In this document: positions 55,208 to 64,000 of the stretch, piece after piece
How positions within the stretch are numbered: the stretch's first letter is position 1
How the letters are laid out: every line of letters begins with the position of its first letter
From: Agrocybe praecox
Lineage: Eukaryota > Basidiomycota > Agaricomycetes > Agaricales > Agrocybaceae
Direction of reading: 5' to 3'
Assembly: GCA_964017145.1 (NCBI GenBank)
Contig: OZ024847.1
Location: 2,170,001 to 2,234,000 of the forward strand
Length of the DNA stretch: 64,000 nucleotides
Made by a program: the position numbers and the translations under genes
The notes under the pieces: model-generated
Seen by the model: the letters and a program-made list of their open reading frames with translations, nothing else
The model's database searches: none
Told to the model about the DNA's origin: nothing

Positions 55208-56323
55208 ATGACCACTCCCACCGACGACAAAGCCTATCGGCTTAGACTCCCATTCGACTATGACGGAAACAAGAAGAAATTCATCGATTTCACTCAAATT
55301 CTCGATCTTTACATCTCTGGAAATCCCGACTCTTTCAAAACCGACAAAGCCAAAATTGTTTTCACTCTCGGATACCTCATCAAAGGAGACGCAAACGCTT
55401 GGCGAAGAGCCTTTATCACAGCCAAGAAAGAAGCCGCCCGAAAAGCCAAGACAGCAGATATCGACTACGGAAGTTGGAGCGATTTCAACGACGAGCTCAA
55501 GAAAGTCTTTTCAAGCATCAATCTCGAAAAAGACGCCATACACGAACTCCAACGTATCAAGATGAAAAACGAAACTGGAGAAGAACATGTGGCAAAATTC
55601 AAGAACCTCGTCGTCGACGCCGACATTACGGAAGAAAAAAACATCATCACGTACTTCGAAAACTCCCTTCCCGAACACATCAGAGAAAGAATCGACCTCG
55701 CCTCAGACCCTAAAGACCTCAATGAGTGGTACGATGCGGCCATCAAAGCCGACAATAAATATCGACGACTCCGCGCAGCCTTCAATAGAGGGCCACCCAA
55801 CCGAACCAAAGGCGAAACCGCCTTCAATCAGAAAGGGACTAACACGAACAGCTACCGAAACAATAACAACGATTATTCCCCGCGAGACAAGCAATACTAC
55901 TTCTCGAACAACAACTATCAACGACGGACTGAAAGAGACCCCGACACCATGGACGTGGACGCCATGAACACCGACGAACGCACCGCTCTGATGAGGAAAG
56001 GCGCGTGCTTTAATTGTAAAGAGATTGGACACCTGGCACGAGACTGCCCAAAATCACGAGGCACTCGTCCCTCCTACAACAACAATGGCAACAACCACAA
56101 CAACAATCGTCGGGAAGCCCCTAACCCAAACTATCGTGGCAACAACCCCCGCAACAACAACAACAACAACAACAATCACAAGAAGTTCTCCACAAAAGAC
56201 ATCACTTCACAAATCCGAGCCATGACCGCCGAAGAAAGGAGGCAAGTCCTCCTCTCCGCATTCGAAGCAGAAGACATGGAAGGAACTGTGGCAGAAGAAG
56301 AAGAAGAAGAAGCGGGTTTTTAA
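55208..56323 (+). CDS. gag: Gag of the nested chromovirus
   Basis: 371 residues. A capsid-like helical region lies at about 10-190 (LDLYISGNPDSF, then LPEHIRERIDLA). An Asn-rich basic region surrounds one CCHC zinc knuckle (CFNCKEIGHLARDC, about 270). The tail is Glu-rich. It ends at a TAA that directly follows the slippery heptamer GGGTTTT. It assembles the particle and packages RNA. The start at 55208 is the first ATG of the frame after the leader. Confidence 0.93.
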   Translation: MTTPTDDKAYRLRLPFDYDGNKKKFIDFTQILDLYISGNPDSFKTDKAKIVFTLGYLIKGDANAWRRAFITAKKEAARKAKTADIDYGSWSDFNDELKKVFSSINLEKDAIHELQRIKMKNETGEEHVAKFKNLVVDADITEEKNIITYFENSLPEHIRERIDLASDPKDLNEWYDAAIKADNKYRRLRAAFNRGPPNRTKGETAFNQKGTNTNSYRNNNNDYSPRDKQYYFSNNNYQRRTERDPDTMDVDAMNTDERTALMRKGACFNCKEIGHLARDCPKSRGTRPSYNNNGNNHNNNRREAPNPNYRGNNPRNNNNNNNNHKKFSTKDITSQIRAMTAEERRQVLLSAFEAEDMEGTVAEEEEEEAGF

Positions 56324-56355
56324 AAGGGAGATCTGCCCCGGCGTCAGTCTCTCCC
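56314..56355 (+). promoter_or_regulatory. -1 frameshift signal at the gag stop
   Basis: Slippery heptamer G GGT TTT (56314-56320) in the gag frame, then the TAA stop. After a 5-nt spacer a hairpin can form between GGGAGA (56326-56331) and TCTCCC (56350-56355), with a GCC...GGC pairing in the loop. The -1 frame is open from 56125 to the end of pol, so a Gag-Pol fusion results. Confidence 0.78.
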
Positions 56356-59300
56356 TCTTTCCATATTTCACACGTACTTGTTGCACGCATAGATAAAAAA
56401 TCTTTATACATCCCAATTTCTTTTACTACAAGTACATCAAAAATCGCCGAAAAAACCGAAGCACTCGCCGATACCGGAGCATCCGGCAAATTTATCGACG
56501 AAGAATACCGACGGAAATTAAAAATTCCGAAAATAGCCCTGAAAAAAGCGCTCGACGTCTATAACGTGGACGGAACCCTTAACAAGAAAGGAACAATCAC
56601 TCATTACGTCAAAATTCTGATAACTGTCGGAGGAAGAACCAAATGGGAATCTCTCTACTGCACGGGACTAGGAAGACAGAAGATCATTCTCGGACTACCC
56701 TGGTTCCGAGAAAGCAATCCAATCATCGACTGGGAAACCGGTCACGTCTCTTGGAGAGTCAAAACCCAAGAAACTCGAAGAATTTTCGTAAAAAAAATCA
56801 AACCCAGAAAGGAATTCAAGATAGAAGAAGACAACGACCTTGATCTCCTTCTCCGATTTATTGACGGAAAAGCTCCCGAACCCGAATGGATCAGAGCAAA
56901 GACCACCACCTCTCAAACCCTTGCACAGAAGCACGAAGAAGTCAAGATAAAGAAGCCAACAAAAGAGATTGTTCCAAAGCAATTCCACGAATTCCTCAAA
57001 GTATTCGACGAAGAAGCTTCAAATCGATTCCCCACTTCAAAACCCTGGGATCACAAAATCGAAATGAAGGAAGGGTTTGAACCCAAATCCTTCAAGTCAT
57101 ACAATCTCACCCCACAAGAAACTAAGGAATTAGACTCTTTCCTAGACGAACAATTAGCCAAAGGGTACATTCGGTCGTCCAAATCACCAATGGCCTCACC
57201 ATTTTTCTTCGTATCAAAGAAAGATGGAAAATTAAGACCATGCCAAGACTATCGATACCTGAACGAATGGACCGTCAAAAATGCCTACCCTTTACCTCTC
57301 ATCTCCGAACTACTAGACAAGCTCAAAGGAGCTAAATACTTCACCAAGATGGACGTTCGATGGGGATACAACAATATTCGAATCAAGAAGGGAGACGAAT
57401 GGAAAGCCACCTTCAAAACGAATCGTGGACTATTCGAACCCACCGTCATGTTCTTTGGAATGTGCAATTCTCCAGCTACTTTCCAAGCAATGATGGACCA
57501 CATCTTCAAAGACATGATCTCCGAAGGACTAATTGTAGTCTATATGGATGACATCCTCCTCTTCGCGAAAGACAAAAAGAAACTTGAAGAAATCACCCGA
57601 AAGGTACTCCAACGTCTTCAAGAAAACGATCTCTTCCTCAAACCCGAGAAATGCGAGTTCGAGAAGACCAAGATCGACTACCTGGGAATGATCATCGAAG
57701 AAGGAAAGATCTCCATGGACCCGACAAAACTGAAAGGAATCAGCGAATGGCCGGTCCCGAAAACCGTAAAACAAGTACGATCCTTTCTAGGATTCGGAAA
57801 CTTTTACAGAAAGTTCATCCGAAGATACTCGGATCTCACCAAACCTCTAAACGAACTCCTTCAGAAAGGGAAATCCTTCTTATGGAACGATAACGCTCAA
57901 AAAGCATTCGACTCCCTTAAACAGAAATTCACCGAAGAACCAGTGTTAATGATGCCCGACACCACTAAACCCTTTCAAATCGAATCCGACGCATCGAAAT
58001 ACGCATCAGGGGCAGTACTCACCCAGCTAGATAGTAATGGAAGTCGCCACCCCTGCGCCTTCATTTCGAAAACTTTTAACGAACCCGAACGAAACTACGA
58101 AATCTACGACAGAGAACTCTTAGCGATCATCCGAGCTCTACAAGAATGGAGACACTACATCCAAGGATCCCCCTTCGAAACAACCGTTTTATCCGATCAC
58201 AAGAACTTGACATATTTCAGAAGCGCCCAAAAACTGAACAGAAGACAAGCACGCTGGTCCCTATATCTCTCGGAGTTTAACATCAAACTTGTACACACCC
58301 CGGGAACAAAGATGGTGCAATCAGACGCATTATCCAGAAGACCAGACTTATGTCCCGAGGAAGACCACGACAACGAAAACAAAATTCTCCTACCAGAGAA
58401 CCTGTTTATCAACCTAATCGACACCGAACTCCAAGAAAAGATTGCGAACTCTGACAAACTCGATCTCGACGCCGCGAACGCGATTAAACTTTTGCTAGAA
58501 AACGGACCGATCGAGCTCCATGACAAACTCACTGATTGGACGGTAGAAGACTTTCAGGGAAAGAACATACTCTTCTACCAAGGAAAAAACTACATCCCCA
58601 ACGACGCAGAACTCAGAAGAACTATCGTGAAGAGCTACCACGATACTATTACCGCCGGACACCCCGGAGAAATAGAAACCTTTAACGCCATCAGAAAGCA
58701 TTATTGGTGGCCCGGAATGCGCATGTTCGTAAAGAACTACGTGAAAGGATGCGGACCTTGTCAACAGTTCAAGATTAATAGAAATCCGACGAAACCCGCC
58801 TTTCAACCCATCAAAGGAGCGAAATCAGATAGACCGTTTGCAAACTGCTCCATGGATATGATCACCGATTTACCCGAAATCGATGGGTACGACTCGATCT
58901 TATCCGTGGTGGACCACGGACTTACAAAAGGGGCAATTTTCATCCCCTGCTCGAAAACCTTGACAGAAGAAGGAGCAGGAAAACTCCTGATCGAACACCT
59001 TTACAAACGATTCGGACTGCCGGACTCAATGATCTCCGACAGAGGACCACAATTCGCCGCAAAAGCATTCAGAGAACTCCTAAAGCAACTAGGAATCGAA
59101 TCGAAATTAACAACCGCCTATCATCCGCAGGCCGACGGAACCACGGAAAGATTTAACCAAGAAATCGAAGCGTATATCGCGATATTTTGTTCCGCGAACC
59201 CCGAAACGTGGAAGGATGCCCTCCCCACGTTAGAATTCACGCATAACGACAGACGACACTCAGACAGACAAAAATCACCGTTTGCCTTGATGCTAGGAAC

Positions 59301-59916
59301 TGAACCCTTAGCCATACCAACGACCTTCGAAAACACGAAGTTTCCCTCCGTGGAAGAAAGATTAAAGAATCTCGCACGAGACCGAGAAGAAGCCCATGCG
59401 GCACACGAACTAGCACGAGCACGAATGCTTGCCAGAAGAAAAGGAAAACCAGTCACCTTCAAACTCGGACAGAAGGTCTGGCTCGATTCTAGAAACCTGA
59501 AAACACGAAGCAACAAGAAACTCTCGCCGAAGAGAGAAGGACCCTTTAAAATCACGGAAATCAAAGGACCCCTGTCCTTCAAACTTGAACTACCGAAGAA
59601 CTGGAGGATTCACGACGTATTCCACGCCTCTCTCCTCATGCCCTATACCGAAAACGAAACTTACGGACCCAATTTCCCGGAACCACCCCCAGAAATCATT
59701 AACGAAGAAGAACATTACGAAATCGAATCGATCAAATCACACCGGAAACAAGGACGACCTCAGAAAGGAAAACCCCAAAAATATAAATACCTCGTCAAAT
59801 GGGCCGGTTACTCCGTCAGTGGTAACTCGTGGGAACCCCAAGAAATATTCGGATCAACCGGACGAAAGATTTTGAACGAATACCAAAGACGAAACGGACT
59901 TCCAATCACCCGCTAA
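56320..59916 (+). CDS. pol: Pol polyprotein of the nested chromovirus (protease, RT, RNase H, integrase, chromodomain)
   Basis: The open frame continues from the frameshift site; the first ATG (56566) lies inside the protease, after its active site ALADTGASGKFID, so that ATG cannot be the true start. RT has VVYMDDILLF, RNase H has IESDASKYASGAVL, and the zinc motif ends CGPCQQFK. Integrase core residues are in CSMDMITDLP, ISDRGPQF and ADGTTERFNQE. The GPY/F region is PKREGPFKI. The chromodomain is YEIESIKSHRK to LVKWAGYSVSGNSWEP. All parts look intact. It makes cDNA and inserts it; the chromodomain probably guides it to heterochromatin. Confidence 0.95.
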   Translation, partial: LKGRSAPASVSPSFHISHVLVARIDKKSLYIPISFTTSTSKIAEKTEALADTGASGKFIDEEYRRKLKIPKIALKKALDVYNVDGTLNKKGTITHYVKILITVGGRTKWESLYCTGLGRQKIILGLPWFRESNPIIDWETGHVSWRVKTQETRRIFVKKIKPRKEFKIEEDNDLDLLLRFIDGKAPEPEWIRAKTTTSQTLAQKHEEVKIKKPTKEIVPKQFHEFLKVFDEEASNRFPTSKPWDHKIEMKEGFEPKSFKSYNLTPQETKELDSFLDEQLAKGYIRSSKSPMASPFFFVSKKDGKLRPCQDYRYLNEWTVKNAYPLPLISELLDKLKGAKYFTKMDVRWGYNNIRIKKGDEWKATFKTNRGLFEPTVMFFGMCNSPATFQAMMDHIFKDMISEGLIVVYMDDILLFAKDKKKLEEITRKVLQRLQENDLFLKPEKCEFEKTKIDYLGMIIEEGKISMDPTKLKGISEWPVPKTVKQVRSFLGFGNFYRKFIRRYSDLTKPLNELLQKGKSFLWNDNAQKAFDSLKQKFTEEPVLMMPDTTKPFQIESDASKYASGAVLTQLDSNGSRHPCAFISKTFNEPERNYEIYDRELLAIIRALQEWRHYIQGSPFETTVLSDHKNLTYFRSAQKLNRRQARWSLYLSEFNIKLVHTPGTKMVQSDALSRRPDLCPEEDHDNENKILLPENLFINLIDTELQEKIANSDKLDLDAANAIKLLLENGPIELHDKLTDWTVEDFQGKNILFYQGKNYIPNDAELRRTIVKSYHDTITAGHPGEIETFNAIRKHYWWPGMRMFVKNYVKGCGPCQQFKINRNPTKPAFQPIKGAKSDRPFANCSMDMITDLPEIDGYDSILSVVDHGLTKGAIFIPCSKTLTEEGAGKLLIEHLYKRFGLPDSMISDRGPQFAAKAFRELLKQLGIESKLTTAYHPQADGTTERFNQEIEAYIAIFCSANPETWKDALPTLEFTHNDRRHSDRQKSPFALMLGTEPLAIPTTFENTKFPSVEERLKNLARDREEAHAAHELARARMLARRKGKPVTFKLGQKVWLDSRNLKTRSNKKLSPKREGPFKITEIKGPLSFKLELPKNWRIHDVFHASLLMPYTENETYGPNFPEPPPEIINEEEHYEIESIKSHRKQGRPQKGKPQKYKYLVKWAGYSVSGNSWEPQEIFGSTGRKILNEYQRRNGLPITR

Positions 59917-59953
59917 ACGAACACCTCACCTCGAACCACAACACGCGTCTACC

Positions 59954-60283
59954 ATGCACGCTGAACTAAACCTCGAAAACCTATCATTGTTTCACGAACA
60001 GCTGAAAGACGACCCTTTTTCATTTCAACCTTCAACCCTTCTCTCCGATTGGATCAACGAAACACAGACACTCCACCGCACGTCTAAAGCAAGACAAGTC
60101 AGCTTGATGTTCGACGAAGAGTTTCCACCTCCACCTCCATGCAAACGCAGGAATCGAAGAATCCAATTCAAGAAGTTCATACCCAAACTCAAATCGATCG
60201 AAGAAGAACATATAAGCAGGATGATTCCTGTCTCTATAACCCAGAACCGAATTCACTATCGTCGATACTCGCTTTACTATTGA
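59954..60283 (+). CDS. ORF3a of the nested chromovirus, 109 aa
   Basis: Starts 38 nt after the pol stop with a good ATG context. Helical N-terminus (NLENLSLFHEQLKDDPF), a PPPPP run and a basic C-terminus (CKRRNRRIQFKKF). No known domain. The following ORF lies in the -1 frame and overlaps in open reading, so 3a and 3b might be joined by splicing or frameshift, but no clear signal is seen. Confidence 0.5.
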   Translation: MHAELNLENLSLFHEQLKDDPFSFQPSTLLSDWINETQTLHRTSKARQVSLMFDEEFPPPPPCKRRNRRIQFKKFIPKLKSIEEEHISRMIPVSITQNRIHYRRYSLYY

Positions 60284-60303
60284 ACCATCCTCTCGATCTT
60301 ACC

Positions 60304-61251
60304 ATGGCTCAACCTAACGGACAGAACAACTTCGTCATCGGATACACCGAATTTCATCATTCCTCCCAGAACTTCCTCGACCGACAAGCTCTTTTTGACT
60401 TAGTTGCCCCCCTCAACCGATACAACGACTCCCTTGCCACTCTCCTTGATATCGAAAACGAAATCCACCAACAAACGAAACATCTGAACGAACTCCGACG
60501 ACTAGCGGCCTTACGCCTCGATGCCCTTTGCTGGGAAGGCTTGGGCAACCACACCCAGAATTTCTGGGAACAACGAAGAACCTACTACGCCAACGAACAC
60601 CGACCGATCCGAGGGAACGTACCCTCTCCTTATCCATTCGGACATCCGACGAACCCCATCACATTCCCTGATACCAGGGAACCCACTCCAGACGACGACA
60701 CCGACATCTACGTACGAACCCCTCCGAAGAACGCCACAGAGGAAGAAACGCCCGACCCAAACCCTAGCCGAACCCCTTCCATTCCATTCATCATCATCGA
60801 ACAACACAACGAAGAACCTGACGAACCACGACAACAACCCAGATCAAATCCTTCCGTCCTAGACCTCGGAACTTTTCAACGACTAGCACGACTCCCAGAC
60901 GCACCTGCTTCTTCCTCGATGAACCACAGACAGTTCCTCCACACCATTTTCCCCAGCCACGTTGGCACTGACGCGTCAGGAACGCACAGCAACGAAACCC
61001 GAACAGAACCAACTCCTAGAACCAACAACGATCTCCCTCCCCCTTACTTGCCACGACGACAACAAAATCGACAACCCTCTGAACCACGACAAACTATTAT
61101 ACCACCGAACGGCCCTCGACAACTTCGAGGATTGCCTCACCCATACACCCTTCGACCCCGACCCAGAAGAAACGCGACCCCGACATGCTACAACTGCCGA
61201 CGAACTGGACACCTCAGACGAGACTGCCCCTACCAATCTCACCAATTCTAG
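60304..61251 (+). CDS. ORF3b of the nested chromovirus, 315 aa with C-terminal zinc knuckle
   Basis: The ATG at 60304 lies in ACCATGG, a strong start context; the frame is open upstream to 60139. The N-terminal 100 residues are helical (QALFDLVAPLNRYNDS, LATLLDIENEIHQQTKHL). The middle is Pro/Asp/Glu-rich and disordered, and the end is Arg-rich with CYNCRRTGHLRRDC, a second CCHC knuckle besides the one in Gag. No signal peptide or membrane segment, so it is not an envelope protein. A nucleic-acid-binding accessory role is inferred; it could have arisen by gag duplication, but the remainder does not resemble Gag. Confidence 0.7.
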   Translation: MAQPNGQNNFVIGYTEFHHSSQNFLDRQALFDLVAPLNRYNDSLATLLDIENEIHQQTKHLNELRRLAALRLDALCWEGLGNHTQNFWEQRRTYYANEHRPIRGNVPSPYPFGHPTNPITFPDTREPTPDDDTDIYVRTPPKNATEEETPDPNPSRTPSIPFIIIEQHNEEPDEPRQQPRSNPSVLDLGTFQRLARLPDAPASSSMNHRQFLHTIFPSHVGTDASGTHSNETRTEPTPRTNNDLPPPYLPRRQQNRQPSEPRQTIIPPNGPRQLRGLPHPYTLRPRPRRNATPTCYNCRRTGHLRRDCPYQSHQF

Positions 61252-61286
61252 TCGAATCTGGAATCTTCGATCTAGAACGGGGGTAA

Positions 61287-61645
61287 TGTTACGAACACAC
61301 ACGCTGGCCGACTCTTTTTCATTTCATTTACTGTTTCATCGCCTCACTTTTACTGAACGACTACCACGCCTCCACGGTGTGTTTCTTATCGAACGATCAC
61401 CGCACCGTAACGGTGCTTTTACCTCATTTTCTATGAACGATTACCGCACCTTTACGGTGCCTTTACCTCATGTCTCACTCTTATAAATACGTAGTACGAT
61501 ACTCTTTTGTTCTTTAACTAGTTCTTGAGAATAATACAGTTTCACTACTCGAAACTCGAACAAAGAACCAAGAACCTACGCCTATAGCCTTCTTCGGTGT
61601 AAACTCTGGGAGTTATACACATACGAAACGGCTTGCATCGTAACA
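61287..61645 (+). repeat. 3' LTR of the nested chromovirus
   Basis: Copy of 54661-55019 with a single visible difference near its end (GCATCG instead of GCGTCG). Followed by the target duplication CCGGG (61646-61650). Confidence 0.95.
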
Positions 61646-64000
61646 CCGGGTCTTGAGCCTCCCAAGCTTTACGCAAACGTTCATACGTTGAAGTGCCCTT
61701 CAGATCTCGAACGAGAATAGGCTGCACTTGTTGCAAACTAGCACCTAGAGCAAAATCTGATGCGTCGGTATAAAGACGATATGGAACCCCTTGAACAGGA
61801 TGACCTAGGACTGGAGCAGAAGCCAGAGCAGCCTTTGCGCTCGCCCAGGCCGTTTCATGTTCTGCACCCCAGTGCCAACGTACTCCTTTCTTCAGTAGCG
61901 CGAATAGAGGTGAGGCAATGAAGGAGTAGAAGGGAATATACTGAGAGAAATAGACGACCATGCCTAAAAATTTCTGCAAATCGTGAACATTGTGTGGACA
62001 AGCTAACTCCTGGATAGCCGCAACCTTCTCGGCGTGAGTAGAGAGACCCAAACGAGATACTTTTTGGCCGAGTAACAAGATAGAAGAATAGCCTACGAAA
62101 CATTTGGGAGGTGAGAGAGTGATTCCGGACGAAGCGATAGCACTAAGCACTTTATCCAAGTGGATCAAGTGTTCTTCCCAGTTCCTTGAGAATACTACGA
62201 TATCATCGATATAGACCAAGGCGAAAAGCCATAAGAAGGGCGAGAGAACTCCTTGCATGATGCGTTGGAAGATGGATGGGCCGTTACGCAACCCGAAAGG
62301 CATACGCTTGAATTGCCATAAGCCCAGATGACAACGAAAAGCTGTTTTTTCTTTATCCTTGTCCGCCATTTCGAGTTGAGTAAAACCTGATAACGCATCG
62401 AAAGAGGACAGTACTTGAGAGCCGGATAGAGCTTGAATGATTTCAGACTGGCGGGGAATAGGGAACTCGTCCGGTATAGTATGAGCGTTTAACTTTCGGT
62501 AATTGACTACCAAACGAGGTTTGCCGTTTCTGTAGACGACTACCACAGGAAATCCCCAAGGGCTAACGGACGGCTCAATCACCCCAGCTTCGAACCAAGC
62601 ATTAATTTGCTTATCGATTACTTCACGTTTCGCAGGCGAAGCGCCGTACATAGGAACGGAAATGGGTTGAGTACCAGGTTTCAGAGGAACTTCAACACGG
62701 GCTTCGACTTGCCCCAGTCGTCCGTTGACTCCAAACGCTCGCTCGTTCTTCTTCAGTACGGAAGCTAGTCTGGTTCGATATTCCTCGGGAATATCAGGTC
62801 CTAGGTTTACCAAGGTCGATACGTCTCCATGAACGTCGTCGATAGCCACGGTGGTGGTTTTAGGTCCCCACGATTCATCCTGCTCTAATTTGTCGTCACT
62901 TGGTTCTCGTATGGTGGTTGCAGCTCCTAGATCCTGATCTCTGAGGGTACCAGTTATAACGGCTCTGATCGCATCGGCCGCTGCGGACATCTTCGTCGCC
63001 TCAGGGCCGTCTGACTTGTTTAAGGCCATGGGATCGAGCAAGTGTCCGACTACGTCCCCCATTCGTATGTAAATCGGTCTGGGAGTGGGATTCGCAATGG
63101 GCAAGTATGGGCAAGCAGAATTAATCCACGTCGTTGGAGCAGCTAATATATCCGAAGTATCGGTTCCAATAACGACCTTTTCCACTATCCATTCACGCTC
63201 ATCTCCGAAAGGAGCTTGCACCTTAATGTTATGGACGGAACCAGCGGCAATACAGACGTCCTGAGCCGCAACTACTGGGGCATCCTTATCCGATTGTCGT
63301 GCCTTAGCTCTTGCTCGTCTAACTGCTCGAGACCTCACGAAAGATTGAGAGGTGAAGGCCTGTCGAATTTCGAAACCCAAGTCTACGCTCTGCGCGGAAG
63401 AAGCTTGTATCGTGTATAGCGCATCCCTTCCTACTAAGACTTCCCTCTGACCAGTAGCGTATCTTCGTAGGCCAAGTTCATAAGTCGTTTGAAAGTCCTC
63501 TCCTATGAGCAAGGGCACTCTCATATCCCTAACAATGTACGCCTCTAAGTCGAATTGCAGAACGGTACCATCCTCCGCTGATGTAATTAGAGAGGTGCGA
63601 ACATAGCCAAGGACTTTAGCATTACCCGTAAGATGGTAGAGTTTCATTCTTAATCCTTCTTTAATGCGAGGAAGGTCAGGAATCGATTTGTAAAATTCTT
63701 CAGACATTAGCGTGATGTCAGCCCCCGAATCTAGGCGTGTTTGCACCGACGTGTTCTCGATGGAATGTACTCGAGCTTTAATATGTAATGCTCTGGCGCC
63801 GAGAGATCCCATACCCTCAGGAAGGGCTCGACCTCTCTTAACCTTGACTATTCGTTCGGAGGAGGCACTCTCGGAACCGGAGACATCGCTAGATGATAGA
63901 TCCTTTTTCGGAATAGCTCGAGTGTTGGCTCGTCGTATCCGACGAGGTAAAAGGGTAGCTTTGACTTGAGCAGGTAATTCCTTGGTTATATTGAGAGCTT
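61646..64000 (-). pseudogene. pol: Pol of the outer chromovirus, N-terminal part (protease, RT, start of RNase H)
   Basis: The frame is open leftwards from the window edge; the first ATG at 63812 is internal. Protease active site RLDSGADITLMSEEF. RT motifs include SPWGFPVVVVYRNGKPRLV, FDALSGFTQLEM and FALVYIDDIVVFSRN. RNase H begins YRLYTDASDFALGASL and is cut at WEAQDP by the nested element. The remainder is at 52356-54655. Upstream coding (KKDLSSSDVSGSES) continues to base 64000, so Gag or a linker lies beyond. Confidence 0.9.

Larger units (their letters stand above)
54661..61645 (+). mobile_element. Nested young Ty3/gypsy chromovirus, 6985 bp
   Basis: 359-bp LTRs at both ends differ by one base that I can see (G at 55011 against A in the other copy), so the insertion is very recent. 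Order: LTR, primer site, gag, pol with chromodomain, two further ORFs, polypurine tract (about 61274-61286), LTR. It sits in the RNase H region of the outer chromovirus in the opposite orientation. All large frames are open. Confidence 0.96.
48400..64000 (-). mobile_element. Ty3/gypsy chromovirus with an SR/RRM-like third ORF (5' end outside window)
   Basis: The 3' LTR is 48400-48823. Reading leftwards from the window edge come protease, RT and RNase H, then a nested element (54661-61645), the rest of RNase H, integrase with chromodomain, and a downstream ORF that ends in the LTR. It cuts TPR copy 3 at 48399. Gag and the 5' LTR should lie beyond 64000. Both pol parts lack stops, so it was apparently functional until the nested insertion. 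Confidence 0.9.

Noticed and set aside
60304..61251. ORF3b as an envelope gene
   Set aside because: No signal peptide, membrane helix or Cys-rich ectodomain; it ends in a zinc knuckle.

Overview
The window looks like a transposon-packed accessory region of a basidiomycete nuclear genome, most likely an Agaricomycete. The evidence is the short (about 50-70 nt) GT-AG introns, the tnp2-type transposase, chromodomain Ty3/gypsy elements, a DIRS-like tyrosine-recombinase element and an expanded N-terminal-domain + TPR gene family. I found no rRNA, tRNA or CRISPR. All calls come from reading the sequence; no database was searched.

Layout. (1) 1-15389: a very large (>15 kb) Ty3/gypsy element on the minus strand. 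It has Gag, protease and Pol in three successive -1 frames, joined by two canonical slippery heptamers. The two LTR segments visible look identical over 1243 bp, so the insertion is recent. Between pol and the 3' LTR it carries three intron-containing genes (A, B, C) on the opposite strand, each with a TATA-like box. The whole element is peppered with a near-palindromic motif, TTCCT(A/C)GGAA, that falls in all reading frames. This is the best candidate for an undescribed system: a retroelement carrying spliceable antisense passenger genes plus a dispersed nucleotide motif that one of them might read. (2) 15390-26500: a host gene broken by that element, the first TPR gene (one frameshift), decayed convergent-gene remnants, and a diverged direct duplication of the broken-gene region near 24-25 kb. 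(3) 27.1-28.2 kb: a minisatellite. 28.8-30.2 kb: a truncated tnp2 transposase gene. (4) 32400-35935: the second, intact TPR gene. (5) 37041-41926: a decaying DIRS/Ngaro-like element with a minisatellite inside its gag intron. (6) 42862-48399: the third TPR gene, interrupted by a 2.6-kb element with about 220-bp inverted repeats and a 6-bp target duplication, then cut by the next element. (7) 48400-64000: a second Ty3/gypsy chromovirus on the minus strand, with a downstream ORF encoding an SR-rich, RRM-like protein. Its RNase H region is split by (8) 54661-61645, a young plus-strand chromovirus with 359-bp LTRs, a probable self-priming primer site, a -1 frameshift signal at the gag stop and two extra ORFs after pol, one ending in a zinc knuckle.

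How the pieces work together. In each LTR element Gag forms the particle, protease cuts the polyprotein, RT/RNase H make cDNA and integrase inserts it; both chromoviruses end integrase with a chromodomain. All three LTR elements carry extra coding capacity between pol and the 3' LTR. The TPR genes look like signalling or scaffold relatives of fungal STAND proteins without a visible NTPase domain. They amplified with their flanks and were then targeted by mobile elements.
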